Part shown: positions 7,086-15,198 of the stretch, in pieces
Position numbering within the stretch: the stretch's first letter is position 1
How the letters are laid out: every line of letters starts with the position of its first letter
Assembly: GCA_036518635.1 (NCBI GenBank)
Contig: DATDMT010000198.1
Location: 1-16,931 of the forward strand
Source of the DNA: AWTP1-18 sp036518635
Lineage (GTDB): Bacteria > Pseudomonadota > Gammaproteobacteria > Burkholderiales > Rhodocyclaceae
Reading direction: 5' to 3'
DNA length: 16,931 bases
The notes under the pieces: generated by a model
Seen by the model: the letters and a program-made list of their open reading frames with translations, nothing else
Told to the model about the DNA's origin: nothing
Databases searched by the model: none
Position numbers and translations under genes: made by a program

Positions 7086-9025
7086 CCGGTCATGGCTTCC
7101 TTGATCTCGTTACGGATCAATTCCTTCGACGAGGGGTTCTTGCAAATCTTCGTCAGGCGAACGAACAATTCCTCCTTGGTCTTGGGCGGACCGATCCGTT
7201 CACCCGTTTCCGCATTTTTCTCGTCGATGATGCGCTTGCTCTTCAAATCTTCTGCGGCGCCGATGTTCGACAGCGAAACATTGTTCAGCTTCTCCTTGAT
7301 CCAATTCACCCCGGCGATGCTGGAACCCTCGATGGATGAGAGCTTGAGATTGAAGATCAATTCGAGGGAAGGCGTATTGCCGGCGAGGGCCTTGTCGAGC
7401 AGGCTGGCGGAATTCGAATCCTTCTTCTCGCCGAAGATGCGCTGATAGATTCCCTTGCATACCGAGAACATCGCGTCGCAAATGCTCACGATCGAGCTGA
7501 ACACCGCCATCCCTGCGGCGGCGATTTGGGCGCCGGGAATGAAGGCCAGAATCTTCGTGGTCAGCTCGAAGATGCTCATGAAGAACTCTTTGACATGCCG
7601 CACAAAGCCGGCCGGGGCCTTCTTCAGCCCATAGGCGGCCTCAGGCGGAGCATCCGCCTTGATCGTCTTCTTGCCGTCGCTGCCGGTGACCGCGGCCGTA
7701 TTGTCGAATACCGACCAGATGTGCCACTTCTCCTTCATGCCCAGGATGGCCTTGGCCGCATTGATGACGGGTGATACCAAGTCGAAGGCTTTGCCTACCG
7801 TGGATTCCTTGAACTTCTCCCAGGCGCCCTTGACCTTGTCGAAAATGCCCGTCGAATTCGACTCCACCTTGGGCGCGTTCTGCAGCTTGTCGATGTTTTC
7901 CGCGAGCTCCGAAGTCCCGTCGCCGATTTCCTTGGCGGCTTCCACATTCTCGACGACAGTCTCCAGCTTCTCCCGTTCTTCGAGATGTTTCGCATGCTCC
8001 TCTTCGCTCGCCCCTGAGGCCTCGCCTTCCCCCAAATGCGCGCTGCTGGGAGCATCCAGAGGGAGCGGTGCCTGCGCTTCCGGCGTCGCTGTCGCCGATG
8101 CCGACGAGGTTGCCGATGCCGAATCGGGCGGCAGGGGAGCCTGGGGCTGGGGCGATTCCATGACGGCGTTACTGCGGCCACGGGTCGGGATATTGTCCCA
8201 GTCGGGTTCGTCTTCCCGCTGCACCGTGCCTTGCGCTGAGGCGCCGCCAGCCTGGGCGGAGGCGGCATCGCCGGCAAAGCGCATCTGCATGGCCTTGGCC
8301 CCCATCACGTCGGCCTCGTTTTCCAGGCCGGCATCGTCGTTGACCGGAACGCCCTCCTTCATCTGCCGCGTCGGCCTGACCCGGCCCTGCGCCTGCTGCG
8401 CCACATGCCAGGCCTCGTGGGGCAGGTGCTTTTCCTGCCCCGGAGCGACGTGAATATCGCGCCCCTGGGCATAGGCCAGCGCATTCAGTTGGGCCGGCTG
8501 CGACGAGTTGTAATGGACCTTGACGCCATCCAGCGAGATGCCGGAAAGCGCCTCGACGCCATGCTTGAGATTGTCGGGCAGCCCCGTTTGGTTGGGCTTG
8601 GCTAACGGCGTTTCCTTCAACTGGGCCGTGGCCGCGGATTCGAACTTGCCCTGCAGCGGCTCTTCTTCCTCGACACGCTGCACGGATTCAAATTTTCCCT
8701 GTAGCGGTTCCTCCTCCTCCACCCGCTGCGCTGTGCCGAATTTCCCTTGCAGCGGCTCCTCTTCTTCAACGCGCTGCAGGGCTTCGAATCGCCCCTGCAA
8801 GGGCTCCTCTTCCTCGACGCGCTGCGCGGCCGCCGCGTCCGCGGCCTCCTTGCGCTGGGCCGCACCGCCCAACAAGCCATTCAGGCTGTTGCGTTGCGCG
8901 GTCATGAGCGGGCTGGCGTTGACGCGCATCGCCATCGCGCCTTCCTGCGAGCGGGAGGTGAACTTGCCCTGCGCCATGCGTCGAGCGCGATCGGATTCGT
9001 TACTCTGCTTAGGTACTCGGTCCAT
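7073..9025 (-). CDS. DUF4157 protein A, probable eCIS cargo with hydrophobic helical C-terminus
   Basis: A 650-residue protein. Residues 1-66 are a basic, Gln-rich leader; 67-130 are four 16-residue repeats (core QRVEEEEPLQGKF); about 140-245 are DUF4157, with HEAWH at 203-207 and the ENEADVMG stretch at 235-242, a zincin-like metalloprotease signature. Residues 284-340 are a Pro/Ser/Ala linker, about 340-385 an acidic coiled-coil-like segment, and 390-650 a helical region with a long hydrophobic stretch at about 479-524. DUF4157 is known to be enriched in proteins encoded with eCIS, where it is thought to mark cargo; whether it cleaves anything is not settled. I start at the ATG at 9025 because MDRV matches MRRV of the neighbouring paralogue and a GGGGG lies 5 bases upstream; a GTG four codons earlier is the alternative. 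It is 71 bases after its paralogue and likely in the same operon. No signal peptide is seen, which fits loading from the cytoplasm. Confidence 0.88.
   Translation of the reverse strand: MDRVPKQSNESDRARRMAQGKFTSRSQEGAMAMRVNASPLMTAQRNSLNGLLGGAAQRKEAADAAAAQRVEEEEPLQGRFEALQRVEEEEPLQGKFGTAQRVEEEEPLQGKFESVQRVEEEEPLQGKFESAATAQLKETPLAKPNQTGLPDNLKHGVEALSGISLDGVKVHYNSSQPAQLNALAYAQGRDIHVAPGQEKHLPHEAWHVAQQAQGRVRPTRQMKEGVPVNDDAGLENEADVMGAKAMQMRFAGDAASAQAGGASAQGTVQREDEPDWDNIPTRGRSNAVMESPQPQAPLPPDSASATSSASATATPEAQAPLPLDAPSSAHLGEGEASGASEEEHAKHLEEREKLETVVENVEAAKEIGDGTSELAENIDKLQNAPKVESNSTGIFDKVKGAWEKFKESTVGKAFDLVSPVINAAKAILGMKEKWHIWSVFDNTAAVTGSDGKKTIKADAPPEAAYGLKKAPAGFVRHVKEFFMSIFELTTKILAFIPGAQIAAAGMAVFSSIVSICDAMFSVCKGIYQRIFGEKKDSNSASLLDKALAGNTPSLELIFNLKLSSIEGSSIAGVNWIKEKLNNVSLSNIGAAEDLKSKRIIDEKNAETGERIGPPKTKEELFVRLTKICKNPSSKELIRNEIKEAMTGYGR
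8636..8827 (-). repeat. Four tandem 48-bp coding repeats in DUF4157 protein A
   Basis: Four consecutive 16-residue units share QRVEEEEPLQG[K/R]F plus a variable joint (EA, GT, ES, ES). The DNA copies differ mostly at synonymous positions while the peptide is nearly fixed. This points to selection for the peptide rather than a fresh slippage array. Confidence 0.9.
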
Positions 9026-9096
9026 ATCAGCCCCCACAGTTCTTCACGTCAAGCCCCGGCCTAAGCCGTATCCAGCCGTAATCCGTCCGCTCAGCC

Positions 9097-10290
9097 TCAC
9101 TCCCAGCCGTCGCAGTGATTCGCGGTGCCGCGGCTCACCGTCACCTTGAACTTCCCGGCCTTCGCCTCGACCTTGGTGACCTTGCGCCCGGGCCCCCGCT
9201 TATCCGCCTCCAGCTCCCAGCCAACCGCATTCACCTTCGCCGGCCCCGAGGTCGTCGAATCCTCATCGAAGGCCTTCTTCGTGGACGAGTCGTTGTAATT
9301 CAAGACGCTGTTCTTCTTCGCCGGGCCGAGCTTGCCGGTGCGGCTTTCGGTCTTGAGCTTCGCATTGTCTTCCGAGGTCGCCAGATGCTTTTCCGCGAAC
9401 TCATCCGCCGCGGCCATACGCTGCACCGGATCGGCATGGCTGGCGCGCGCGCCCATGACGTCGGCCTCGTGCTCCAGCGCCTTGTTGTTATTGACGGGAA
9501 CGCCGTCCTGCATCTGCATGGTCGGCTGGACGCGCCCCTGCGCCTGCTGCACGACATGCCAGGCCTCATGCGGCAGGTGCTTTTCCTGCCCCGGGGCGAC
9601 ATGGATGTCGGTGCCCTGCGCATAGGCCAGGGCGTTGAGCTGCTGTGGCTGGGCGGAGTTGTAATGGACCTTTACATTGTCCATTGACATACCGGAAAGC
9701 GATTCAATGCCGCCCTTTAGGTTGTCCGGCAAGCCGGTGTTGTTCGGCTTGGCCGCGGCCTCTTCCTTCAGTTGGGCTGCAGATTCAGGGGCGAAGCGGC
9801 CTTGCAGCGGCTCCTCCTCTTCAACCCGCTGGACGGGTTCGAACTTCCCTTGCAGCGGTTCCTCTTCCTCCGCCCGTTGCAGCGCGGCGAACTTTCCCTG
9901 CAGCGGCTCTTCCTCCTCTACTCGCTGCAGCGTATCGAATTTGCCCTGCAGGGGTTCTTCCTCCTCCACCCGCTGAACCGGGTCGAACTTCCCTTGTAGC
10001 GGCTCTTCTTCCTCCACCCGCTGCAGCGTATTGAACTTGCCCTGCAGGGGTTCTTCCTCTTCCACCCGTTGAACCGGGTCGAGTTTCGCCTGCAAGGCGC
10101 CCGCCTGATCTTCCTGTCGCTGGTAGGCGCCGCCCATCAGGGTCTGCAGCTTTTTCCGCTGTGCGGTCAGCAAGGGGCTCTCGCCCAAGCGCTGCTCCGC
10201 CTCGCTGCGGCGCCGCCCGGAAGCAAATCGCGCCTGCGCCACGCTGCTGGATTCCGTCGCTGCCTTGCGCTGCAGGGATACTCGTCTCAT
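9097..10290 (-). CDS. DUF4157 protein B, probable eCIS cargo
   Basis: A 397-residue paralogue of the next gene. Residues 1-72 are a basic leader that aligns with protein A around ESPLLTAQRKKLQTLMGG. Residues 73-168 are six 16-residue QRVEEEEPLQGKF repeats. About 175-285 are DUF4157, with HEAWH at 241-245 and ALEHEADVMGARA at 271-283. The remaining 110 or so residues are a short basic domain ending NHCDGWE that I do not recognise and that shares nothing with the C-terminus of protein A. The start ATG at 10290 has GGGAG with a 6-base spacer. It begins 41 bases after the methyltransferase stop, so it is probably co-transcribed with the eCIS genes. It has no signal peptide. The last 110 residues could be a small effector or a cut-down remnant of a larger one; the sequence alone does not decide. 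Confidence 0.88.
   Translation of the reverse strand: MRRVSLQRKAATESSSVAQARFASGRRRSEAEQRLGESPLLTAQRKKLQTLMGGAYQRQEDQAGALQAKLDPVQRVEEEEPLQGKFNTLQRVEEEEPLQGKFDPVQRVEEEEPLQGKFDTLQRVEEEEPLQGKFAALQRAEEEEPLQGKFEPVQRVEEEEPLQGRFAPESAAQLKEEAAAKPNNTGLPDNLKGGIESLSGMSMDNVKVHYNSAQPQQLNALAYAQGTDIHVAPGQEKHLPHEAWHVVQQAQGRVQPTMQMQDGVPVNNNKALEHEADVMGARASHADPVQRMAAADEFAEKHLATSEDNAKLKTESRTGKLGPAKKNSVLNYNDSSTKKAFDEDSTTSGPAKVNAVGWELEADKRGPGRKVTKVEAKAGKFKVTVSRGTANHCDGWE
9787..10074 (-). repeat. Six tandem 48-bp coding repeats in DUF4157 protein B
   Basis: Six 16-residue units with joints NT, DP, DT, AA, EP and AP. Units 1 (10027-10074) and 3 (9931-9978) agree at 44 of 48 bases by hand alignment, closer than adjacent units, so the array shows a 96-bp higher-order period. 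Copy number differs from the four units in the paralogue, consistent with growth or loss by recombination. Confidence 0.92.
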
Positions 10291-10331
10291 GTCGCTCTCC
10301 CACTGAAGGTGGCACACACGTCGCTCGGGTG

Positions 10332-10949
10332 CTACTGATCTACTTTGTGCATCAAGATCGTGAAATCGTCTTCCAGATAGCCTTGGACCACGCTTACCTG
10401 CGGCGCCAAGCGCCGGCAATACTCTTCCACCACGGCGGGATCATGGCCCACCAGCAAGGGGTGGTCAGGGAAAACCCGCCCATCCAGCATGTTGAAGGCC
10501 AGCGCCTTATCCGCCGCGGCATACAGCTTCTCGATCATGTCGAAATAGAAGCCGCTGTCGGCACAGCGATAGCCGAGCAAGCCTGAAGCAAAGACGTACT
10601 CCGCCCGCGGCATCTCCGCGGCGGTGAAGTCGGCAATACAAAAATAGCACTCCGGGCGCTGGCCGTAGCATGTACGTGCCTGGACGACGAACTCGGCCAT
10701 CTGGTCGATGCCGACATAGCAGAAGTCGTGAAAGCGCCGATCGAGAAATCCCTTCAGGTCGCCGTGGCCGCAACCCACGTCCAGCACCGTGCTGCCGTTG
10801 AGGTCGAAGGCGGCGGTGAGGGCCTCGAAGCGCCGGGTTTGGCTTTTCAGGTTGCGATAGCCCAGCGCCTCCACCGTTCCGCCTTCGTATTCCTCCATGC
10901 GGTGCCGGTGGTAGTGGACGATCGTGGCTTTTTCGATCAGCGTCATCAT
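10332..10949 (-). CDS. Class I SAM-dependent methyltransferase
   Basis: A 205-residue soluble protein with the Rossmann-type methyltransferase signature: motif I VLDVGCGHGDLKGFL at residues 55-69, then an acidic residue ending the next strand in YVGIDQMAEF at 78-86, and an Asp in CIADFTAAEMP at 104-114. It therefore binds S-adenosylmethionine; the methyl acceptor cannot be told. The length is typical of small class I enzymes. It starts at the first of two adjacent ATGs, giving an ATGA overlap of 4 bases with the upstream stop codon. No Shine-Dalgarno stands out, so translation is probably coupled to the membrane protein gene. Its place between the eCIS membrane protein and the cargo genes suggests modification of a system component or cargo, but this is inference; it could be an unrelated housekeeping-type enzyme carried along. 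Confidence 0.88.
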   Translation of the reverse strand: MMTLIEKATIVHYHRHRMEEYEGGTVEALGYRNLKSQTRRFEALTAAFDLNGSTVLDVGCGHGDLKGFLDRRFHDFCYVGIDQMAEFVVQARTCYGQRPECYFCIADFTAAEMPRAEYVFASGLLGYRCADSGFYFDMIEKLYAAADKALAFNMLDGRVFPDHPLLVGHDPAVVEEYCRRLAPQVSVVQGYLEDDFTILMHKVDQ

Positions 10950-13816
10950 GGCAGGTGGGCCATCCGCTTGCGTTGGAAGTGACTCCACACCGCATAGACA
11001 ATCACTCCGGCAATCACCAGGATCAGCAAGCCGTTGCCGCGGGAAACCGCCGCCCACCCCGGATCGCAGGCCAGCAATGCCGCCGCGATGAGAATAAAGG
11101 GCGCGATCTGGCCCGCCAGGAAATAGAGGAAATAGCGCTGGAACAGCGTGCGCCAGGCACAGACGGTGACGAACAGGATGCCGGAGATGATCAAGGCGAA
11201 GCCGAAGATGTCGAAGGCGACCCGGAATGCCCAGCGGTTGGGGCAGACGAAGCGGCAGACCGGCAGGCTCTCTTGCACGTCGAAGCCCTTCGGCTTCAAG
11301 TGGTATTTGTGCAGGGCCTTGCTCACCGGGTCCGCTTCTCCCGCCCCGTCGCCGATATAGGTCGGGGTCCAGAAGCCGATGCCGGCGAAGTTGTCGTCGC
11401 TATAGATGATGTCGTCGGCCAACTGTTGATCGCTGTGGCCATCGAAACTCAGCACCAGGATGATGTTGCGCAGCAGCTTCGCTCTATCGTGGCCGCGCAG
11501 CCCGTTCTCGATATTGATGCGCAGCAGCTTCTTGTCGTCGGAGGTGGGCTCCTGCGCCAGGATCAGGAAGGTGCCGTCGACGCGGCTATTGCCGCCGCGA
11601 ATATCGTCGAGCATGGTGAGCAGCTTCTGGTAGGCATAAGCCCCCTTGCCGATCTCGGAACTGCGGAACATGACGTTGATCGCCAGGCGACGATCCAGGG
11701 CGCGGAATTTCTCCCCCAGCGCACGGACGAAGGTCTGGAACATGTCGGCGGATTCCGGGTCGGCCGGATAGCCGGAGAAGTCCAGGGTCACGCCGTTGGC
11801 CCGGATCGCCGTGCGGCCCAGGCCGAGGGAGATATACGGCTCCACCTTGCTGGGAAAATCGTCCAGGGGGCTATTGACCAGATCGACGATAGCGAAAGCC
11901 AACTGATCGAGGGCCGTCCGCCGATCCGCAAGCGGCATGTGATTCCAGCTCTCCCAATCGCCACGGTGGATCACCAGGTCCACCTTGTTGTTGTAGCGGC
12001 GGATTTCGCGGATGAATTTCGTATCCTGCTCCAACCAGCGGGCGGCGTTCAGGATTCGGCCGTTGTCGTCGAAGCCCAGGGCGTAGTAGCCGAATCGGCT
12101 CATCACGCTGAAATCGATGTTCTGCTTTTCCCCGGCCCGCCAGAACGGGTAGAAGGCATAGACCTCGCCCTCCATGTCGTAGCGGTGGCAATTGCATGAC
12201 TCGCCGCTCAACTGGATCGGCTTCGCCTTGTCGTAGGCATGCCGCTTCCGCGCCTGGGCAAGGACGATCTCCCGATAGGCGTCGTAGCGTTCGGCCAGGG
12301 TGCGGAACTGCGCATCGAGGGCGGCTTCCAGAGCCTTGGTGTCCTCGAATTTCTGGCCGATGAAACGCGTGATCTGATCGAGCACCGCGGGCGGAACTTC
12401 GCCCTTCAGCTTGTCCACGATGCCCGGGTCGATGGCGGTGGAGAGATTCTTTTCGATCTGGACGAAAATCGCCTGCCGGTAGAGGTTCCGCGGATGCGCC
12501 AGGTTGACCCGGCTCCGGGTCGCCATCCAGAGCAGATCACCGTCGGGATACTCGACGTCCTTCAGTCCGGCGATCAACTGCAGGTACAGCTCGGGCACTA
12601 GGAACTTCGACAATTCCTCGTTGATTTCCGCCAGGGCGTCGTTGCTCAGACTATAGGAGGTCACGTCGACCGCCGCGCCGACGATGTCCGGCAGCGCCGC
12701 CTTCATTGCGTCGATTTCCTTGCCCAGGGCGATCTTGACCGCCTTGCTCAGGGTCTTGTCGTTCTGGTACTCGACCGCCTCCATCAACTTCAGGCGTTCC
12801 AACACCGCCTCGACCATCGGGTCGCCTTTGTGCGCATCGGCGAGCTTCGCCCGCGAGCGCGCGGTGAGCCGTGCGCCGCTGGGCGACAGCTCGGCGACGG
12901 CGACGATCTCGGGCTCCAGTGCGCGAATCTTGTCGGCCACCGGGTTGAACACGCCCATCACCGCATCCTCGATGTCGTCGGCGTCAAAGCTCAAGCCCAG
13001 CAAGGGCTGCAGGGCTTGCAGGATGTGGGGCGCAACGCCCTTGGCCTTGAGCGCCTTGAGCGAGTTCTCGTTCAGCATCTGGGCCGCTTCCGGCTCCGCA
13101 TGCTCCTGCACCAGGCGGATGAAGCGCTCCGGGTCGGCGACGCCCTTGAACGCCGCCTCCAGGGCCGCGTTGAAGTCGTCCTGATTGGCGTAGGGCTTGC
13201 CCTTCAACTGGCCGATGCGCTTCAACAGCCCGTCGGTGGACTTGAGCTGGCTGAAATCCTCGGCGTTCAGCGAATACGAGTGGAAGGTATCGTCGGCGAC
13301 GCGGGCGGTGGGCACGAAGACCTTCGACTTGCGGTAGCGGTCGAGCACCCAGATCACCTTCGGCGCATCGCCGGAGGCGCGTATTTGCAGAATTTCTCGA
13401 GCGTCCGCCTGGGAACCCGCCCAGGCCAGGAATTCCTTGCTGGAGAAGGTGAACACCCAGTTCGGATAAGCCTTGGCGACCGTCGCATAGGTGCGCAACA
13501 TCGCCAGCAAATCCGCCGACTGCGCATATTGGGCGCCTTCGCAAAAGGACATCAAGGCTTCCCGGGTCTTGGAACCCAGCACGCCGTCGATGCCCTGGGG
13601 ATCGAACTTGAGGGCCACCAGATCGCGCTGCGCCGCTTCGATCGCTGACCCACGCTTATGGTCCGCCGCCGCATCCGCCAGCATCAGGGGGCAATTGAGC
13701 GACGCGGCGCGGCCGGCCACGGCCCACAACATGAGCATGAGCAGCATCGCCCAGCGCCGAAGCGCCAGATAGCCTTCGCTCAATGCCCGCTCTGCAGATG
13801 CGAAATCCGTAGCCAC
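10946..13816 (-). CDS. Membrane protein with peptidoglycan-binding-like motif and degenerate GH18-like barrel
   Basis: A 956-residue envelope protein. Residues about 22-38 are a hydrophobic signal anchor. Residues about 58-92 resemble a PG_binding_1 repeat (AAQRDLVALKFDPQGIDGVLGSKTREAL, split around 61-88). About 100-530 is a long helical region I do not recognise. About 550-840 resembles a GH18 barrel: YAFYPFW (553-559), IDFSVMSRFGYYA, KVDLVIHRGDW, then NGVTLDFSG (674-682) where GH18 enzymes have DGxDxDxE. Ser681 stands in place of the catalytic Glu and Thr677 in place of an Asp, so hydrolase activity is unlikely. Three TM helices follow at about 866-887, 894-916 and 928-946. The GTG start shares its G with the TAG stop of the ATPase (TAGTG), with GGAAAG 8 bases upstream. 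Coupled to the eCIS ATPase gene, it may anchor the particle at the cell wall or govern its release. That role is inferred. Confidence 0.82.
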   Translation of the reverse strand: MATDFASAERALSEGYLALRRWAMLLMLMLWAVAGRAASLNCPLMLADAAADHKRGSAIEAAQRDLVALKFDPQGIDGVLGSKTREALMSFCEGAQYAQSADLLAMLRTYATVAKAYPNWVFTFSSKEFLAWAGSQADAREILQIRASGDAPKVIWVLDRYRKSKVFVPTARVADDTFHSYSLNAEDFSQLKSTDGLLKRIGQLKGKPYANQDDFNAALEAAFKGVADPERFIRLVQEHAEPEAAQMLNENSLKALKAKGVAPHILQALQPLLGLSFDADDIEDAVMGVFNPVADKIRALEPEIVAVAELSPSGARLTARSRAKLADAHKGDPMVEAVLERLKLMEAVEYQNDKTLSKAVKIALGKEIDAMKAALPDIVGAAVDVTSYSLSNDALAEINEELSKFLVPELYLQLIAGLKDVEYPDGDLLWMATRSRVNLAHPRNLYRQAIFVQIEKNLSTAIDPGIVDKLKGEVPPAVLDQITRFIGQKFEDTKALEAALDAQFRTLAERYDAYREIVLAQARKRHAYDKAKPIQLSGESCNCHRYDMEGEVYAFYPFWRAGEKQNIDFSVMSRFGYYALGFDDNGRILNAARWLEQDTKFIREIRRYNNKVDLVIHRGDWESWNHMPLADRRTALDQLAFAIVDLVNSPLDDFPSKVEPYISLGLGRTAIRANGVTLDFSGYPADPESADMFQTFVRALGEKFRALDRRLAINVMFRSSEIGKGAYAYQKLLTMLDDIRGGNSRVDGTFLILAQEPTSDDKKLLRINIENGLRGHDRAKLLRNIILVLSFDGHSDQQLADDIIYSDDNFAGIGFWTPTYIGDGAGEADPVSKALHKYHLKPKGFDVQESLPVCRFVCPNRWAFRVAFDIFGFALIISGILFVTVCAWRTLFQRYFLYFLAGQIAPFILIAAALLACDPGWAAVSRGNGLLILVIAGVIVYAVWSHFQRKRMAHLP

Positions 13817-15198
13817 TAGATGGTCTTTCCGTCTTTGACAAACTCGCGGATGATGCCTTTTACCAGGTCGTCGCCGGAAATGAAGTCCCTGCCCCGGCGC
13901 ATGGCGCAGATGGCGCCATAGCGAACCACATTGGCGATGGCGCCGCCGGACAGGGTGTACTTCTCCGCCACGTCCTCCAGATCGATGCCCTCCTCCAGCC
14001 GGCAGTTGCCCTTGAAGAACCCTTGCCAGAGCAGCAGGCGCTGGTCCGCATCGGGCATCGGGAAAAAGATCGAGGTCTGAAAGCGGCGGGAAAACGCCTC
14101 GTCGATATTGGCTTTCAGATTGGTCGCCAGGATCACCACGCCGGGGAAATCCTCGATCCGCTGCAGCAGATAGGACACTTCCTGATTGGCGTAGCGGTCA
14201 TTGGAACTGGAGGTCTGGGTGCGCTTGCCGAACAGGGCGTCGGCCTCGTCGAAGAACAGAATCCAGTTCTTGTTCCTGGCCTGGTCGAAGATATTGCAAA
14301 GATTCTTTTCCGTCTCGCCGATGTACTTGGAGACGACCATCGACAGATCGATGCGGTACACGTCCAGCCCCGCATTGGCGCCGATCAGCGTCGCCGTCAG
14401 CGTCTTGCCAGTGCCCGGCGGGCCGTAGAAGAGGCAGCGGTAGCCGGGCTTGACCGCCTTGCCCAGGCCCCAGCCGTCCATGATGGCGTCGCCATGGCGC
14501 AGCCAGATGTTGATGGTCTCGATCTCGTCCAGCACCTCGCGGCCCAATACCAGATCGTCCCAGCCGAGCTGGGTGGTGATCAGCTTGGCGGGAAAATTCA
14601 CGGTGTAGTCGGGCTTCTGATAGTGCCCGGTGGTGAGCCGATTCAGGTACTCGGTGGAAATCCGCAACAGGCCGCTGAACACCGGCTCGTTGTTGCCTTC
14701 GTGGGACAGTTCGAGGATGCCGTGCTTGAGGAAGAAATGCCCGTCCTCCAGCATCGCGACGAGGCGGAACCTCCCCTCCAGGTCGGTTCCATGCAGGATG
14801 AATGAAGCGGTCTCGCAGGTCGGCATAAATCCATTATGCACCTTGCCTTTGTATCCACCGAACTCGGTAAACCCGCGGTCGAAATTCTTGTTCTGGACGA
14901 ACAGGGTATCCAGCACCTGGGGCCGCACATGGGGCAACAGGGCGAGGATCAGGATGATCCGCTCGTCGAAGTCCATCTGGTATTCCCGCACCAGCCGGGC
15001 GTAGTCGGCATCGCCCGTCGACAGATCGGGCGGCGCGTGGCGACGCACGTCGCCTTCGCTCTCATGGCCGAAATACAGGGCAAAACGGGTATCCATGACC
15101 TGGGTGAACCAGGCGATTTCCGCCTCGAGGACGCGGGCGTTGGCCGCCGCCGGCGCCGCGAGCGGAGTGCCTTGGGGCGATTTCACGGAATCCAGCAT
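13816..15198 (-). CDS. AAA+ ATPase of a contractile injection system (Afp15/Pvc15 type)
   Basis: A 460-residue cytoplasmic ATPase. Residues 1-225 are an N-terminal domain specific to this family. The AAA+ module shows Walker A GPPGTGKT at 259-266, the KYIGETEKN pore-side segment after it, Walker B ILFFDEAD at about 313-320 (D317, E318), sensor 1 in ATN at 358-360, and the paired Arg371-Arg372 of the arginine finger. In Afp and PVC clusters a AAA+ protein follows the tape-measure gene and is needed for particle assembly or cargo handling; the order here is the same. I start at the ATG at 15198, which overlaps the tape-measure stop by one base (TGATG) and has GGAG with an 8-base spacer, rather than a start 12 codons earlier inside that gene. 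All catalytic motifs are intact. Confidence 0.92.
   Translation of the reverse strand: MLDSVKSPQGTPLAAPAAANARVLEAEIAWFTQVMDTRFALYFGHESEGDVRRHAPPDLSTGDADYARLVREYQMDFDERIILILALLPHVRPQVLDTLFVQNKNFDRGFTEFGGYKGKVHNGFMPTCETASFILHGTDLEGRFRLVAMLEDGHFFLKHGILELSHEGNNEPVFSGLLRISTEYLNRLTTGHYQKPDYTVNFPAKLITTQLGWDDLVLGREVLDEIETINIWLRHGDAIMDGWGLGKAVKPGYRCLFYGPPGTGKTLTATLIGANAGLDVYRIDLSMVVSKYIGETEKNLCNIFDQARNKNWILFFDEADALFGKRTQTSSSNDRYANQEVSYLLQRIEDFPGVVILATNLKANIDEAFSRRFQTSIFFPMPDADQRLLLWQGFFKGNCRLEEGIDLEDVAEKYTLSGGAIANVVRYGAICAMRRGRDFISGDDLVKGIIREFVKDGKTI

Noticed and set aside
9026..9060. Promoter (TTGACG, 17 bases, TGATAT) upstream of DUF4157 protein A on the minus strand
   Set aside because: The -10 candidate matches the consensus poorly and overlaps the start codon, so transcripts would begin inside the gene.
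9787..10074. CRISPR array
   Set aside because: The 48-bp units are contiguous, in frame, and have no unique spacers; they encode a peptide repeat.
10955..12199. Long plus-strand frames opposite the membrane protein gene (also 12830-13648)
   Set aside because: These are antisense shadows of GC-rich coding DNA, with no domains or ribosome sites, while the minus-strand gene has coherent domains and operon overlaps.
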